From positions 186,001 to 250,000 of the forward strand of contig JBNKDG010000006.1 in NCBI GenBank assembly GCA_050288165.1: a stretch of DNA of 64,000 nucleotides, written 5' to 3'. A model generated the notes under the pieces. The model did not search any database and was not told the origin of the DNA. It was given only the letters and a program-made list of their open reading frames with translations. A program made the translations under genes and the position numbers. This DNA comes from JAPHTQ01 sp050288165. Its GTDB lineage: Bacteria; Pseudomonadota; Gammaproteobacteria; Thiohalomonadales; Thiohalomonadaceae. Below are positions 8,734 through 16,802 of this stretch, piece after piece (within the stretch, counting starts at the first letter, position 1; every line of letters begins with the position of its first letter).

Positions 8734-9795
8734 TTAAACAGCGCTTTTCAGGGCCGGATAGACAATCTCCCCGTCCCGTACATTGACCCCGGCCGCCAGG
8801 GCGGGATCGCCCTCCCAACCGCCTGCCGCCAGCTGGATGGCATAGGGTATCAGGGCTGAAGAGAGCGCCTGCGACGAGGTGCGAGGCACCGCACCGGGCA
8901 TATTGGTCACCCCGAAATGGACCACGCCGTCCTGAACAAAGGTCGGATCGGCATAGGTGGTCGGTCGGGTAGTCTCGATACAGCCACCCTGATCCACCGA
9001 GATGTCGATAATGACACTACCGGGACGCATCTGTTTCACCTGCTCGGCAGAAACCAGATGGGGTGCCTTCGCTCCGGGGATCAACACCGCGCCGATCAGC
9101 AGGTCTGCCTCTTTCACTGCCCGGTCAATCTCATGGGCATAGGGATGAAGCGCGGTCACATTGGCGCCCAAGGCGCGCATCGCCGCAAGTTTGTCACGGC
9201 TGTGATCAAATACCGTGACCTCGGCCCCAATCGCAGCGGCCAAAATCGCGGCATTGCCGCCAGCCACCCCGGCGCCTAGGATCACCACGTGTCCACGCTC
9301 GGTGGCAGGCACCCCGCCAAGAAGCAAACCCCGCCCGCCCATCGGCTGGTGCAGATAATGAGTACCGACCTGTACCGCCACTCGGCCTGCGATGTCCGAC
9401 ATCGGCGCCAGCAGCGGTAGACCGTGGCCGTCGGTGACAGTTTCGAAGGCGACCGCGGTCAGACCGATATCCAACAGACCACGCATCAGCGCCTGCTCGG
9501 CAGCCAGATGAAGGAAACAGAACAGCAGGTGGTCACGGCGCAGCAGGGAAAGCTCGGCGGGTTGCGGCTCCTTGACCTTGATGATCATCTCCGCCTCCCC
9601 ATATACGGCAGAGGCATCAGCAGCAATGGTGGCACCCGCCTGTCGGAAATCGTCATCGCTATAGCCACTGAGCACACCGGCGCCCTGCTCCACCAGCAGT
9701 TGATGGCCATGTTTGACCAGTTCGGCCACCGCAGCGGGAACCAGGCCTACACGTCCCTCCAGAGTCTTGATCTCGCGGGGAATACCGATACGCAT
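8734..9795 (-). CDS. ald: Alanine dehydrogenase
   Basis: Catalyses reversible NAD-dependent oxidative deamination of L-alanine to pyruvate and ammonia. The 353 residues are slightly short of the usual 370. The N-terminus MRIGIPREIKTLEGRVGL is diagnostic. The substrate-binding Lys of KVKEPQ and the catalytic His of FCFLHLAA are present. The Rossmann motif GAGVAGGNAA lies near residue 173. A strong AAGGAG ribosome site precedes the ATG. It is divergent from trxB across a 115-base gap and is followed by ftsK. A role in pyruvate or nitrogen supply is inferred. Confidence 0.95.
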   Translation of the reverse strand: MRIGIPREIKTLEGRVGLVPAAVAELVKHGHQLLVEQGAGVLSGYSDDDFRQAGATIAADASAVYGEAEMIIKVKEPQPAELSLLRRDHLLFCFLHLAAEQALMRGLLDIGLTAVAFETVTDGHGLPLLAPMSDIAGRVAVQVGTHYLHQPMGGRGLLLGGVPATERGHVVILGAGVAGGNAAILAAAIGAEVTVFDHSRDKLAAMRALGANVTALHPYAHEIDRAVKEADLLIGAVLIPGAKAPHLVSAEQVKQMRPGSVIIDISVDQGGCIETTRPTTYADPTFVQDGVVHFGVTNMPGAVPRTSSQALSSALIPYAIQLAAGGWEGDPALAAGVNVRDGEIVYPALKSAV

Positions 9796-9818
9796 TGCTG
9801 TCTCCTTTACCCGGGAAT

Positions 9819-9838
9819 CCGCATTTCGTAAGATGCGG
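9819..9838. promoter_or_regulatory. Inverted repeat in the ald-trxB divergent promoter region
   Basis: CCGCAT and ATGCGG form a perfect 6-bp inverted repeat with an 8-base spacer in the 115-base gap between the divergent genes ald and trxB. A TACAAT hexamer further right could be a -10 element for trxB, but I see no well-spaced -35. An operator role is inference. Confidence 0.35.
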
Positions 9839-9910
9839 TCACTCTTTGTACCGCAATAACCATTACAATAACCTGCGAACGAACGCAGTCTATCATACGG
9901 AGTTTATTCG

Positions 9911-10867
9911 ATGAGCGAAGCTAGGCACTGTCGTCTTTTGATCCTTGGTTCCGGTCCTGCCGGTTACACCGCAGCGGTTTATGCTGCGCGCGCCAACCTC
10001 AATCCGGTGATCATCACCGGTATGCAACAGGGTGGCCAACTGACCACCACTACCGAGGTGGACAACTGGCCCGGCGGCGCTGAAGGCCTCACCGGCCCGG
10101 CACTGATGCAGCAGATGCTGGAACACGCAGAGCGCTTCAACACCGAAGTGATCTTCGATCACATCACCAAGGCGGATCTCTCCAAGCGCCCCTTCACCCT
10201 GACTGGTGACTCAAAGAGCTACACCTGCGACGCGCTCATCGTCGCCACCGGCGCCTCCGCCATGTATCTGGGGCTTGATTCCGAGGAAGCATTCAAGGGC
10301 CGTGGTGTCTCCGGCTGCGCCACCTGTGACGGCTTCTTCTACCGCGGACAGAAAGTCGGCGTCGTCGGTGGCGGCAACACCGCCGTAGAAGAGGCGCTCT
10401 ACCTCTCCAACATCGCCGCCGAGGTGACCCTGATCCACCGCCGTGACAGCTTCCGCTCCGAGAAGATCCTCATCGATCAACTGATGGAGAAGGTGAAGAA
10501 CGGCAACATCAAACTGGAGACCTTCCAGGAGGTGGACGAGGTTCTGGGTGACAACAGCGGTGTTACCGGTGTGCGTCTGAAAAACAGTCAGGATGGCTCC
10601 ACCAAGGAGATCGAACTGACCGGCCTGTTCATCGCCATCGGCCACAAACCCAACACCGATATCTTCGAAGGCCAGCTCGAGCTGGACCACGGCTATATCG
10701 TCACGCGCAAGGGTCGTGATGGGAATGCCACTGCCACTTCCGTCGAGGGTGTGTTCGCCGCCGGCGACGTCGCCGATCCCATCTACAAGCAGGCCATCAC
10801 CTCCGCTGCCAGTGGCTGCATGGCCGCACTGGATGTCGAACGCTATCTGGAAAATCAGGAGAAGTGA
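9911..10867 (+). CDS. trxB: Thioredoxin reductase
   Basis: A flavoenzyme that uses NADPH to reduce thioredoxin. The 318 residues match the family. The FAD-binding GSGPAGYTAAVYAARA is at the N-terminus, the redox-active pair is in CATCDGFFY, the NADPH-binding GGGNTAVEEA follows, and the C-terminal FAD motif GVFAAGDV is present. Its TGA overlaps the GTG start of the LtaS-like gene by four bases, so the two are probably cotranscribed. Confidence 0.97.
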   Translation: MSEARHCRLLILGSGPAGYTAAVYAARANLNPVIITGMQQGGQLTTTTEVDNWPGGAEGLTGPALMQQMLEHAERFNTEVIFDHITKADLSKRPFTLTGDSKSYTCDALIVATGASAMYLGLDSEEAFKGRGVSGCATCDGFFYRGQKVGVVGGGNTAVEEALYLSNIAAEVTLIHRRDSFRSEKILIDQLMEKVKNGNIKLETFQEVDEVLGDNSGVTGVRLKNSQDGSTKEIELTGLFIAIGHKPNTDIFEGQLELDHGYIVTRKGRDGNATATSVEGVFAAGDVADPIYKQAITSAASGCMAALDVERYLENQEK

Positions 10868-13320
10868 TCGCAGGCGTTGAAACAAGCCTGCCGCGCACGG
10901 GGCGGCAGGCCCTGTTCCATCAATGGGGCAAGGATTTCCAGCTCTGGCTCTACATCACCGTCACGCTGCAACTGTTTCGTCTGCTGCTGCTCGCGGTCTT
11001 TCATGAACAGATCGGCACCCGTGCGGGCGCCGCTTCGATCCTGCAGGTAGTTGCCACCGGTCTACGCTTCGACTTCTCCACCGCAGGAACCTGGGCGGCC
11101 CCCATCCTCCTGCTTGGCTTTGCGGTGATCTGGTTTCCAGTAGGTCGATTCATCACTAAACTCCGTCACTACGTCGCCGTCACCTACGCCGTACTCAGCA
11201 TTCTGATCTTCGGTACTGACCTGATCTTTTTCGCCACCTATGGTGATCAGTTTAACCAGATAATCTTCGGCATCTTTCACGACGATACTACCGCCATCCT
11301 GATCACCATCTGGAAGGAGTATCACCCAATACTCTTCCTCGGCATCGCCCTGCCTTTGATTATCGCTAACCTGTGGCTGATAAAGCGCTGGCTCGCGTAC
11401 ACTCCGGCGTGGCTGGATAATCTTGCTACCCGTCCTCGCCCGCGGCGGCAAGGCAATGCCATTGCCGTCATGATGTTTTTTATCATGGTCGCCTTCATTC
11501 GTGGTGGCACCCTGTGGGGCGAACCGATTCTGCTGAAGCATGCCTTTGTGGTCGATGATCTCTTCCTTAATCGATGTGTCATCAATCCGTTAACTGCCCT
11601 GGCCAACGCCCTCGACAACAAACTGAAACTGGAAAACGGAATCGCCCTGGAGCAGTTCTGGCCCAACGAGGATATTAACAGCGCATTGCGCTATGAACTG
11701 ACGCAACGAGGTGAGTCACTCACAGCAGATAAAAATCTGGATCAGCAACTGGAGAGGGTCGCAAAGGGACGTCAGGGCGCAAAACCCAAACATATCTTCC
11801 TCCTGCTGATGGAGAGCCATAGTGGCTGGACGGTAATGCCGGTCTATCGCTTCGCCGGTTTATCACCAGAGTTCTCTAAATTGGCAGATGAGGGTATCTA
11901 CTTTCCCAACTTCCTGCCTTCCGGTGACGGCACCGTTGGCTCGATGAACGCGCTGGTGACCGGCCTGCCGGATGCCGGACTCAACATCAACTACGAAGCC
12001 ACATCTGCGCACGCCTACCCATCCGGTCTCGCTGCGACGATGAAGCGACTCGGCTATACCACCCGCTTTTTCTACGGTGGTTTCCTCGGCTGGCAACGCC
12101 TGGATAACTTCGCCCTGAATCAGGACTTCGACAAGGTTTACGGCGGCGGTGAAATGGGTGTGGGTATCCACACCAACGAATGGGGTGTCGATGACAAGTA
12201 TCTGTTCGATTTCGTCCTGCACACGGTGGGCGAAAATACCGAAAAACCCAGCTTCAACTTTATCCTCAGCACATCCAATCACCCGCCTTACGATCTTGAT
12301 CTGGATGCGCTCGGGTATCACCTGCAAAACACCTTGCCAGAGCCGCTTGAGGCCACCAAGAAAGATACGGTTAAGGTATTGGGACATCTCTGGTATGCGG
12401 ATCAACAGGCCGGTCGATTCGTGCGTCAGGCGGAACAACAGTTACCCGACGCACTCTTTGCCATCACCGGCGATCACACTGCACGACTGCAGATCAACTT
12501 TCCTGGCGACAGCGTGGAAGAACAGAAGGCAGTGCCGTTCATCCTCTATGGTCCGAGAGTATTGCCAAAATCCGGGGTGATGAAATCCACCGCCGGGTCA
12601 CACATAGACATCCCTGCCACGCTGGTGGAACTGGCCGCCGACAAAGGCTTCCGTTACAGCACCTTTGGCCAGAACATGTTGAGCAAAAACTCACCAACCT
12701 ACGGCTATGGCATGGGATTTATCATTGGTGAGAACTTCATTCATAATGAAACCAGACCGTCCAGAAAAGGTGAATTTGAAGGTGCCATTGTCGAGGACAG
12801 TGATGCCACAGAGAACCAGATAAAAATACCCCGCTACGGCTATAGCTGGAAAGTCCTTATCGGTGGGGACTTTATTGTCAATCTGGACGAGATCAAAGAT
12901 GAAAATAAAGACGTCGATCAGACGCTGTCGGAGATAGCCTCACCTCACTGTGGTTATAGCTGGAAGTTCCTCATTGGCGGAAACTTCACTGTCTGTGATG
13001 GCGAGGTCGAAAATAAAGACGAAAGCGCCGACACAAGTGAAAGTGTCGAACAGGAAGGTCCATTCCACTGTGGCTATAGCTGGGACTTCCTCAGCGGTGG
13101 CGACTTCATCGTCTGTAGCGGTGGCTCACCTGGTGAAAGTGATAGTAAAAGCGAAGAGGTGGATGAGGAGGAGTACGAGTTTTTCACTGCCTATGCCCTG
13201 GCAGGTAAAAAACGCCCGGCAGAGACACCACAGATAAACGCTGAGCAAATCCGCTTCAATGCCCTCAAGGCATTGAGCTGGTACCGGGTAAAGGAAGGCA
13301 AGGAACTCCCTGACGAGTAG
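10864..13320 (+). CDS. LtaS-like phosphoglycerol transferase with repeat tail
   Basis: An inner-membrane alkaline-phosphatase-superfamily enzyme of the LTA synthase/sulfatase type. Relatives transfer phosphoglycerol to envelope glycans or lipids. Residues 25-185 hold about five membrane segments. The catalytic domain (about 315-630) has the metal ligand region LLLMESHSGW, a nucleophile Thr in GDGTVGS, and the metal-binding TGDHTARL. The family normally ends near residue 640, but this protein reaches 818 with an acidic tail. The tail carries three copies of a GYSW..L.GG.F.V motif, at about 657-673, 695-711 and 735-751. The start is a GTG overlapping the trxB stop. The natural substrate and the tail function are unknown. 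Confidence 0.85.
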   Translation: MIAGVETSLPRTGRQALFHQWGKDFQLWLYITVTLQLFRLLLLAVFHEQIGTRAGAASILQVVATGLRFDFSTAGTWAAPILLLGFAVIWFPVGRFITKLRHYVAVTYAVLSILIFGTDLIFFATYGDQFNQIIFGIFHDDTTAILITIWKEYHPILFLGIALPLIIANLWLIKRWLAYTPAWLDNLATRPRPRRQGNAIAVMMFFIMVAFIRGGTLWGEPILLKHAFVVDDLFLNRCVINPLTALANALDNKLKLENGIALEQFWPNEDINSALRYELTQRGESLTADKNLDQQLERVAKGRQGAKPKHIFLLLMESHSGWTVMPVYRFAGLSPEFSKLADEGIYFPNFLPSGDGTVGSMNALVTGLPDAGLNINYEATSAHAYPSGLAATMKRLGYTTRFFYGGFLGWQRLDNFALNQDFDKVYGGGEMGVGIHTNEWGVDDKYLFDFVLHTVGENTEKPSFNFILSTSNHPPYDLDLDALGYHLQNTLPEPLEATKKDTVKVLGHLWYADQQAGRFVRQAEQQLPDALFAITGDHTARLQINFPGDSVEEQKAVPFILYGPRVLPKSGVMKSTAGSHIDIPATLVELAADKGFRYSTFGQNMLSKNSPTYGYGMGFIIGENFIHNETRPSRKGEFEGAIVEDSDATENQIKIPRYGYSWKVLIGGDFIVNLDEIKDENKDVDQTLSEIASPHCGYSWKFLIGGNFTVCDGEVENKDESADTSESVEQEGPFHCGYSWDFLSGGDFIVCSGGSPGESDSKSEEVDEEEYEFFTAYALAGKKRPAETPQINAEQIRFNALKALSWYRVKEGKELPDE
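12832..13116 (+). repeat. Three in-frame tandem CGYSW repeats in the LtaS-like gene
   Basis: Three copies of a roughly 51-base segment start at 12832, 12946 and 13066, spaced 114 and 120 bases. They encode RYGYSWKVLIGGDFIVN, HCGYSWKFLIGGNFTVC and HCGYSWDFLSGGDFIVC. Copies 2 and 3 are bracketed by a Cys pair that copy 1 lacks. The linkers are acidic, and a 13-base word GAAAATAAAGACG recurs at 12901 and 13009, so linker DNA was copied too. Close similarity at DNA level suggests fairly recent internal duplication. Confidence 0.85.
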
Positions 13321-13389
13321 GTGACCACGGCAACTGGAATTAAGCTGGTACGACCCCATATCGATCCCTGATTACATAGTAGGGTCGGC

Positions 13390-14529
13390 ATGCAACTTAA
13401 ATTGATTCACCGCCTCGACGATATCGCACCTCAAGCATGGAACGCGCTGGAGGGCGGTATCGATAATCCTTTCCTGCGCCACGAGTTCCTCGCCGGGCTG
13501 GAGCGTTTCGGCTGCGTCGGCGAACACTGGGGCTGGCTGCCACATCATTTGGCGCTCTACGACGGAGTGCGGCTGGTGGGTGCCGTGCCGATGTACCTTA
13601 AATACAACTCTTACGGCGAACTGGTGTTCGACTGGAACTGGGCCGATGCCTATCGTCGCGCCGGTCTCGACTACTATCCCAAACTGGTAGTGGCCGTCCC
13701 CTACTCCCCGGTCACCGGACCGCGGCTGCTCGTCGCCGCCGATGCGGATTATCAAATCGTTGCCAACACACTCATCAAGCATGCCATCGAAATCGCAAAA
13801 CAACTAAACGTCTCCACCCTGCACTGGCTTTTTCCCAATCAACGCGACGCACAATTACTACAGTCACATGGCCTGCTGGCACGCAACGACGTGCAGTTCC
13901 ACTGGCACAACCATGACTACCGCCACTTTGACGATTTCCTTGCCACCTTTAACGCAGAAAAGCGCAAGAAACTGAAACGGGAGCGTCGCCGTGTGCAGGA
14001 ACAGTGGGTTGAAATCGAACTGTTCGATGGCCACCAGGCAACAGCGGAACATTGGCAGCTCTTTCATCGTTTCTATTGCAACACCTTCGACAGACGTGGC
14101 GGTCATCCAACCCTGAGCGAAGCCTTCTTCCGCCATCTGGGCGAGAGTCTGCCAGAGAGTGTGGTATTGATGCTGGCCCGACATGAGGGACGATACGTCG
14201 CCGGGGCCCTTTCACTGCGCTCCAACGATACCCTCTACGGACGCCACTGGGGCTGCGAGGAGACGTTCCACAGTTTGCACTTCGAGCTCTGTTATTATCA
14301 GGGTATCGACTACTGTATTGCGCACGGCCTGAAGCATTTCGAGCCGGGGGCTCAGGGCGAACATAAGGTGGCGCGAGGCTTTGAACCGACCACCACCTGG
14401 TCAGCGCACTGGATCGCCAATCCCGGTTTTGCCCGGGCCATCGGCGACTACCTGGAGCGTGAACGACCGGCGATAGAAGAGTACCGGCAGGAATTAAACG
14501 AACACCTGCCATTTAAAAAAGGAATCTAA
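13390..14529 (+). CDS. GNAT-family acyltransferase of the COG3146 group
   Basis: A 379-residue protein of the family annotated as peptidogalycan biosynthesis/recognition (DUF482). This is an acyl-CoA N-acyltransferase-like fold related to FemABX enzymes. Diagnostic segments are NPFLRHEFLAGLE near the N-terminus, PYSPVTGPRLL in the middle, and the C-terminal FEPGAQGEHKVARGFEP. No signal peptide is present. Its stop is directly followed by the aat start, so it is in the aat-bpt operon. The substrate is not known. A cell-envelope or modified-peptide acylation role is inferred from the family only. Confidence 0.85.
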   Translation: MQLKLIHRLDDIAPQAWNALEGGIDNPFLRHEFLAGLERFGCVGEHWGWLPHHLALYDGVRLVGAVPMYLKYNSYGELVFDWNWADAYRRAGLDYYPKLVVAVPYSPVTGPRLLVAADADYQIVANTLIKHAIEIAKQLNVSTLHWLFPNQRDAQLLQSHGLLARNDVQFHWHNHDYRHFDDFLATFNAEKRKKLKRERRRVQEQWVEIELFDGHQATAEHWQLFHRFYCNTFDRRGGHPTLSEAFFRHLGESLPESVVLMLARHEGRYVAGALSLRSNDTLYGRHWGCEETFHSLHFELCYYQGIDYCIAHGLKHFEPGAQGEHKVARGFEPTTTWSAHWIANPGFARAIGDYLERERPAIEEYRQELNEHLPFKKGI

Positions 14530-15261
14530 ATGCAACAACCGGAAGGTCCATTCTGGCTCGAGCCCGACAGCGATCCGGCACGCTTCCCGGACCCGTTCTA
14601 CGCGCTCAATGAACCCAACGGTCTGCTCGCGGTCGGTGGCGATCTCACACCGGTACGCCTCCTCAACGCCTATCGTCAGGGTATCTTTCCCTGGTACAGC
14701 GACGGCCAGCCGATCCTCTGGTGGAGCCCAAATCCCCGCGCTGTACTCTTCCCGGAAAAACTGAAAATCTCCCGCAGCCTGCGCAAGAAGCTTCGGCAAC
14801 AGCCGTTCCGCGTCACCCTCGACTGCGACTTCGCCGGGGTGATCGAGGCCTGCAGCGAACCACGTCCGGGGCAGGACGGCACCTGGATCACCGAAGAGAT
14901 CAAGCTCGCCTACCGCCGTCTGCACAAAATCGGCTTCGCCCACTCAGTCGAGTGCTGGGAGGGAGAGGAACTGGTTGGCGGACTCTATGGCCTCAGCATG
15001 GGCAAGGCATTCTTCGGTGAATCGATGTTTAGTCACCGCACCGACGCCTCCAAGATCGCCTTCGCCCATCTGGTGGCACAACTACGGCAGTGGAACTTCC
15101 GCTTCATCGACTGCCAGGTGCATACCGAGCACCTGGAAAGCCTCGGTGCGGAATTGATCCCGCGCGATCAGTTCCTCGATCTGCTCGATGAATCGTGCGA
15201 ACCCATCGATGCCCACCAGGACAAATGGTGGCTCAACCCGGAAATCGCCGGAGCCTGGTGA
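14530..15261 (+). CDS. aat: Leucyl/phenylalanyl-tRNA-protein transferase
   Basis: Adds Leu or Phe from aminoacyl-tRNA to proteins with N-terminal Lys or Arg and so creates a primary destabilising residue for ClpS. The 243 residues match the family. Diagnostic segments are FPDPFYALNEPNGLLAVGGD, YRQGIFPWYSDGQPILWWSP, GLYGLSMGKAFFGESMFS and FIDCQVHTEHLESLGA. It starts directly after the COG3146 gene stop and shares one base (TGATG) with bpt. The targets of the modification feed the ClpS-ClpA machinery encoded about 1.5 kb downstream. Confidence 0.97.
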   Translation: MQQPEGPFWLEPDSDPARFPDPFYALNEPNGLLAVGGDLTPVRLLNAYRQGIFPWYSDGQPILWWSPNPRAVLFPEKLKISRSLRKKLRQQPFRVTLDCDFAGVIEACSEPRPGQDGTWITEEIKLAYRRLHKIGFAHSVECWEGEELVGGLYGLSMGKAFFGESMFSHRTDASKIAFAHLVAQLRQWNFRFIDCQVHTEHLESLGAELIPRDQFLDLLDESCEPIDAHQDKWWLNPEIAGAW

Positions 15262-15986
15262 TGAGTAATCCCCGCGACTTCATCCCGCCGGAACTCTTCT
15301 TCTACGCCTCGGCGCCGCACCCGTGCAGTTATCTCGACGAACAGGCGGTGACTCTGTTCGCCGACCCCAACGCCCAGATGAACACCCGGCTCTACAGCAC
15401 CCTATCCGACCTCGGCTTCCGCCGCAGCGGCGAGTTTGTCTATGCCCCGCGCTGCCCTGCCTGCAACGCCTGCCTGCCGGTGCGAATCCCGGTGGATCAA
15501 TTCAAGCCGGATCGCAGTCAGCGACGTACCCGCCAACGCAACAGCGATCTGACCGTCACCATCAAACCGGCAGAATTCGACCCGCGCCATTTCGATCTCT
15601 ATCGCCGCTACATGGATCGCCGCCATCCCGAGGGCAGCATGGCCCATCCCGACCAGGAGCAATACCTGCGATTCTTCATCAGTAGTTGGGCCGAGACACG
15701 CTTTGTTGAATTCAGCGATGGCAACCGTCCGTTGGCAGTTGCCGTGATGGATCTGCTTGAATCAGGTCTTTCGGCGGTTTACACCTTCTTCGATCCCCAG
15801 GAAAACGAACGCGGACTCGGTGTCAACGCCGTGCTCTGGCTGGTGGAAGAGGCCCTGCGGCGAGAACTCCCTTACGTTTATCTTGGTTATCTCATCCATG
15901 AAAGCCCCAAGATGAACTACAAAACCCGTTACCAACCCCTGGAATTCTTCCACGATGGCGTCTGGCAACCGCTACAACAGCAGTAA
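15261..15986 (+). CDS. bpt: Aspartate/glutamate leucyltransferase
   Basis: Transfers Leu from tRNA to N-terminal Asp or Glu, the second arm of the bacterial N-end rule. I take the ATG at 15261, which overlaps the aat TGA by one base and gives 241 residues. An upstream in-frame start inside aat is not conserved. The N-terminal ATE domain shows HPCSYL and the Cys-rich CPACNACLPVRIP, and the C-terminal domain has YVYLGYLI and KMNYKTRYQP. Older databases call it arginyl-tRNA-protein transferase. The bacterial members act as leucyltransferases. Confidence 0.95.
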   Translation: MSNPRDFIPPELFFYASAPHPCSYLDEQAVTLFADPNAQMNTRLYSTLSDLGFRRSGEFVYAPRCPACNACLPVRIPVDQFKPDRSQRRTRQRNSDLTVTIKPAEFDPRHFDLYRRYMDRRHPEGSMAHPDQEQYLRFFISSWAETRFVEFSDGNRPLAVAVMDLLESGLSAVYTFFDPQENERGLGVNAVLWLVEEALRRELPYVYLGYLIHESPKMNYKTRYQPLEFFHDGVWQPLQQQ

Positions 15987-16010
15987 CGGGCGCAGCTGTA
16001 ACCCCTTAGA

Positions 16011-16028
16011 ACGTGAGAAAAGTCACGT
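16011..16028. repeat. Inverted repeat after bpt
   Basis: ACGTGA and TCACGT form a perfect 6-bp inverted repeat with a GAAAAG loop, 25 bases after the bpt stop. No T run follows, so it could be an operator or a weak end of the aat-bpt transcript. Confidence 0.3.
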
Positions 16029-16062
16029 ATCGGTAATAAATCCGTCATTTAAATCGTCTCAA

Positions 16063-16096
16063 TCGTCACCAAATAGTCATATATGGACGATACTTT
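16063..16096 (+). promoter_or_regulatory. Pho-box-like promoter of the small ORF at 16136
   Basis: TCGTCAC, four bases CAAA, then TAGTCAT resembles the PhoB box, which is two CTGTCAT-like 7-mers 11 bases apart with an A-rich spacer. Ten bases later comes TACTTT as a possible -10 element. That is the spacing used at PhoB-dependent promoters such as E. coli phoA. The 7-mers match the consensus at five and four positions (GTCA core exact). Phosphate control is inference. Confidence 0.4.
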
Positions 16097-16135
16097 AGGC
16101 AGGGAGTCTTCCCTGGGCCAGAGAGGAACGTAACC

Positions 16136-16369
16136 ATGTTGAGTTTCGTTTACCGGTTGGTTCGTAGTTTCGAGCAGGAACACGGGGTACACCCCAACCT
16201 GCTCTATCTCAGTCCCACGCATCTCCGTTCCCTACGTGAGCAACTCGACGCCTGTGAGCAGCTGGACGACATCGTCAACCTGCTGGGCATGGAGATCATC
16301 GTCACCGGCGAGACGATGCACCCGCACGTGGCGTGGACATCGACGCAATGGCGTCGCAAGGCCGTTTGA
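16136..16369 (+). CDS. Small conserved hypothetical protein
   Basis: A 77-residue protein I do not recognise by function. It has no signal peptide or membrane segment. It begins MLSFVYRLVRSFEQEHG, continues with NLLYLSPTHLRSLREQL and an acidic DDIVNLLGMEIIV strand, and ends in a basic tail (WRRKAV). A GAGAGGA ribosome site lies eight bases before the ATG, so translation looks real. It stands alone between bpt and infA, with a Pho-box-like sequence upstream. Confidence 0.65.
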   Translation: MLSFVYRLVRSFEQEHGVHPNLLYLSPTHLRSLREQLDACEQLDDIVNLLGMEIIVTGETMHPHVAWTSTQWRRKAV

Positions 16370-16395
16370 AAAACTAGGACGGCCACCCCTCTTTT

Positions 16396-16415
16396 TATCC
16401 GACAACCGTCGGATA
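16396..16415. repeat. Perfect palindrome upstream of infA
   Basis: TATCCGAC and GTCGGATA pair as a perfect 8-bp stem around AACC. The T run lies before the stem and not after it, so it is not a terminator for either strand as written. It may be an operator or an mRNA leader structure ahead of infA. Confidence 0.4.
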
Positions 16416-16520
16416 AGTGCAATTTCCGCTTTGAAAAATGGCGCAAAATCAGGCAATATGCGTGGCTGATTTGAGACGGCTGCGGATTTGCCGCGCCGCT
16501 ACCGAGAGTGACAACACTGC

Positions 16521-16739
16521 ATGGCGAAAGAAGAAGGCATTGAAATGGAAGGGACGGTCGTCGAGACCCTTCCCAACACCACATTCCGGGTTGAACTGGA
16601 GAACGGTCACGTGGTGACCGCGCATATCTCCGGCAAGATGCGTAAGCACTACATCCGCATCCTCACCGGCGACAAGGTCACCGTTCAGCTGACCCCCTAC
16701 GACCTGACCAAGGGCCGCATCACCTTCCGCGCCCGTTAA
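16521..16739 (+). CDS. infA: Translation initiation factor IF-1
   Basis: A 72-residue S1-fold protein that binds the 30S A site during initiation. The N-terminus MAKEEGIEMEGTVVETLPN and the core HVVTAHISGKMRKHYIRIL are diagnostic, and the length is exact for the family. It lies between the aat-bpt region and convergent clpA, as in E. coli. A strong two-way terminator follows 12 bases after the stop. Confidence 0.98.
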   Translation: MAKEEGIEMEGTVVETLPNTTFRVELENGHVVTAHISGKMRKHYIRILTGDKVTVQLTPYDLTKGRITFRAR

Positions 16740-16750
16740 GTCGATTCGAA

Positions 16751-16793
16751 CAGAAACAAAAACGCCCGGCATTGCCGGGCGTTTTTGTTTCTG
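16751..16793. terminator. Bidirectional terminator between infA and clpA
   Basis: A perfect 20-bp stem spans CAGAAACAAAAACGCCCGGC and its complement around an ATT loop. The GC core is flanked by an A run on the left and a T run on the right, so it works as a Rho-independent terminator on both strands. It closes the convergent infA and clpA transcripts. Confidence 0.93.
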
Positions 16794-16802
16794 GCTTTCG
16801 CT

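Noticed and set aside
13321..13389. A small gene or RNA between the LtaS-like gene and the COG3146 gene
   Set aside because: Only 69 bases, with no ribosome site and reading frame pair, and no clear structure.
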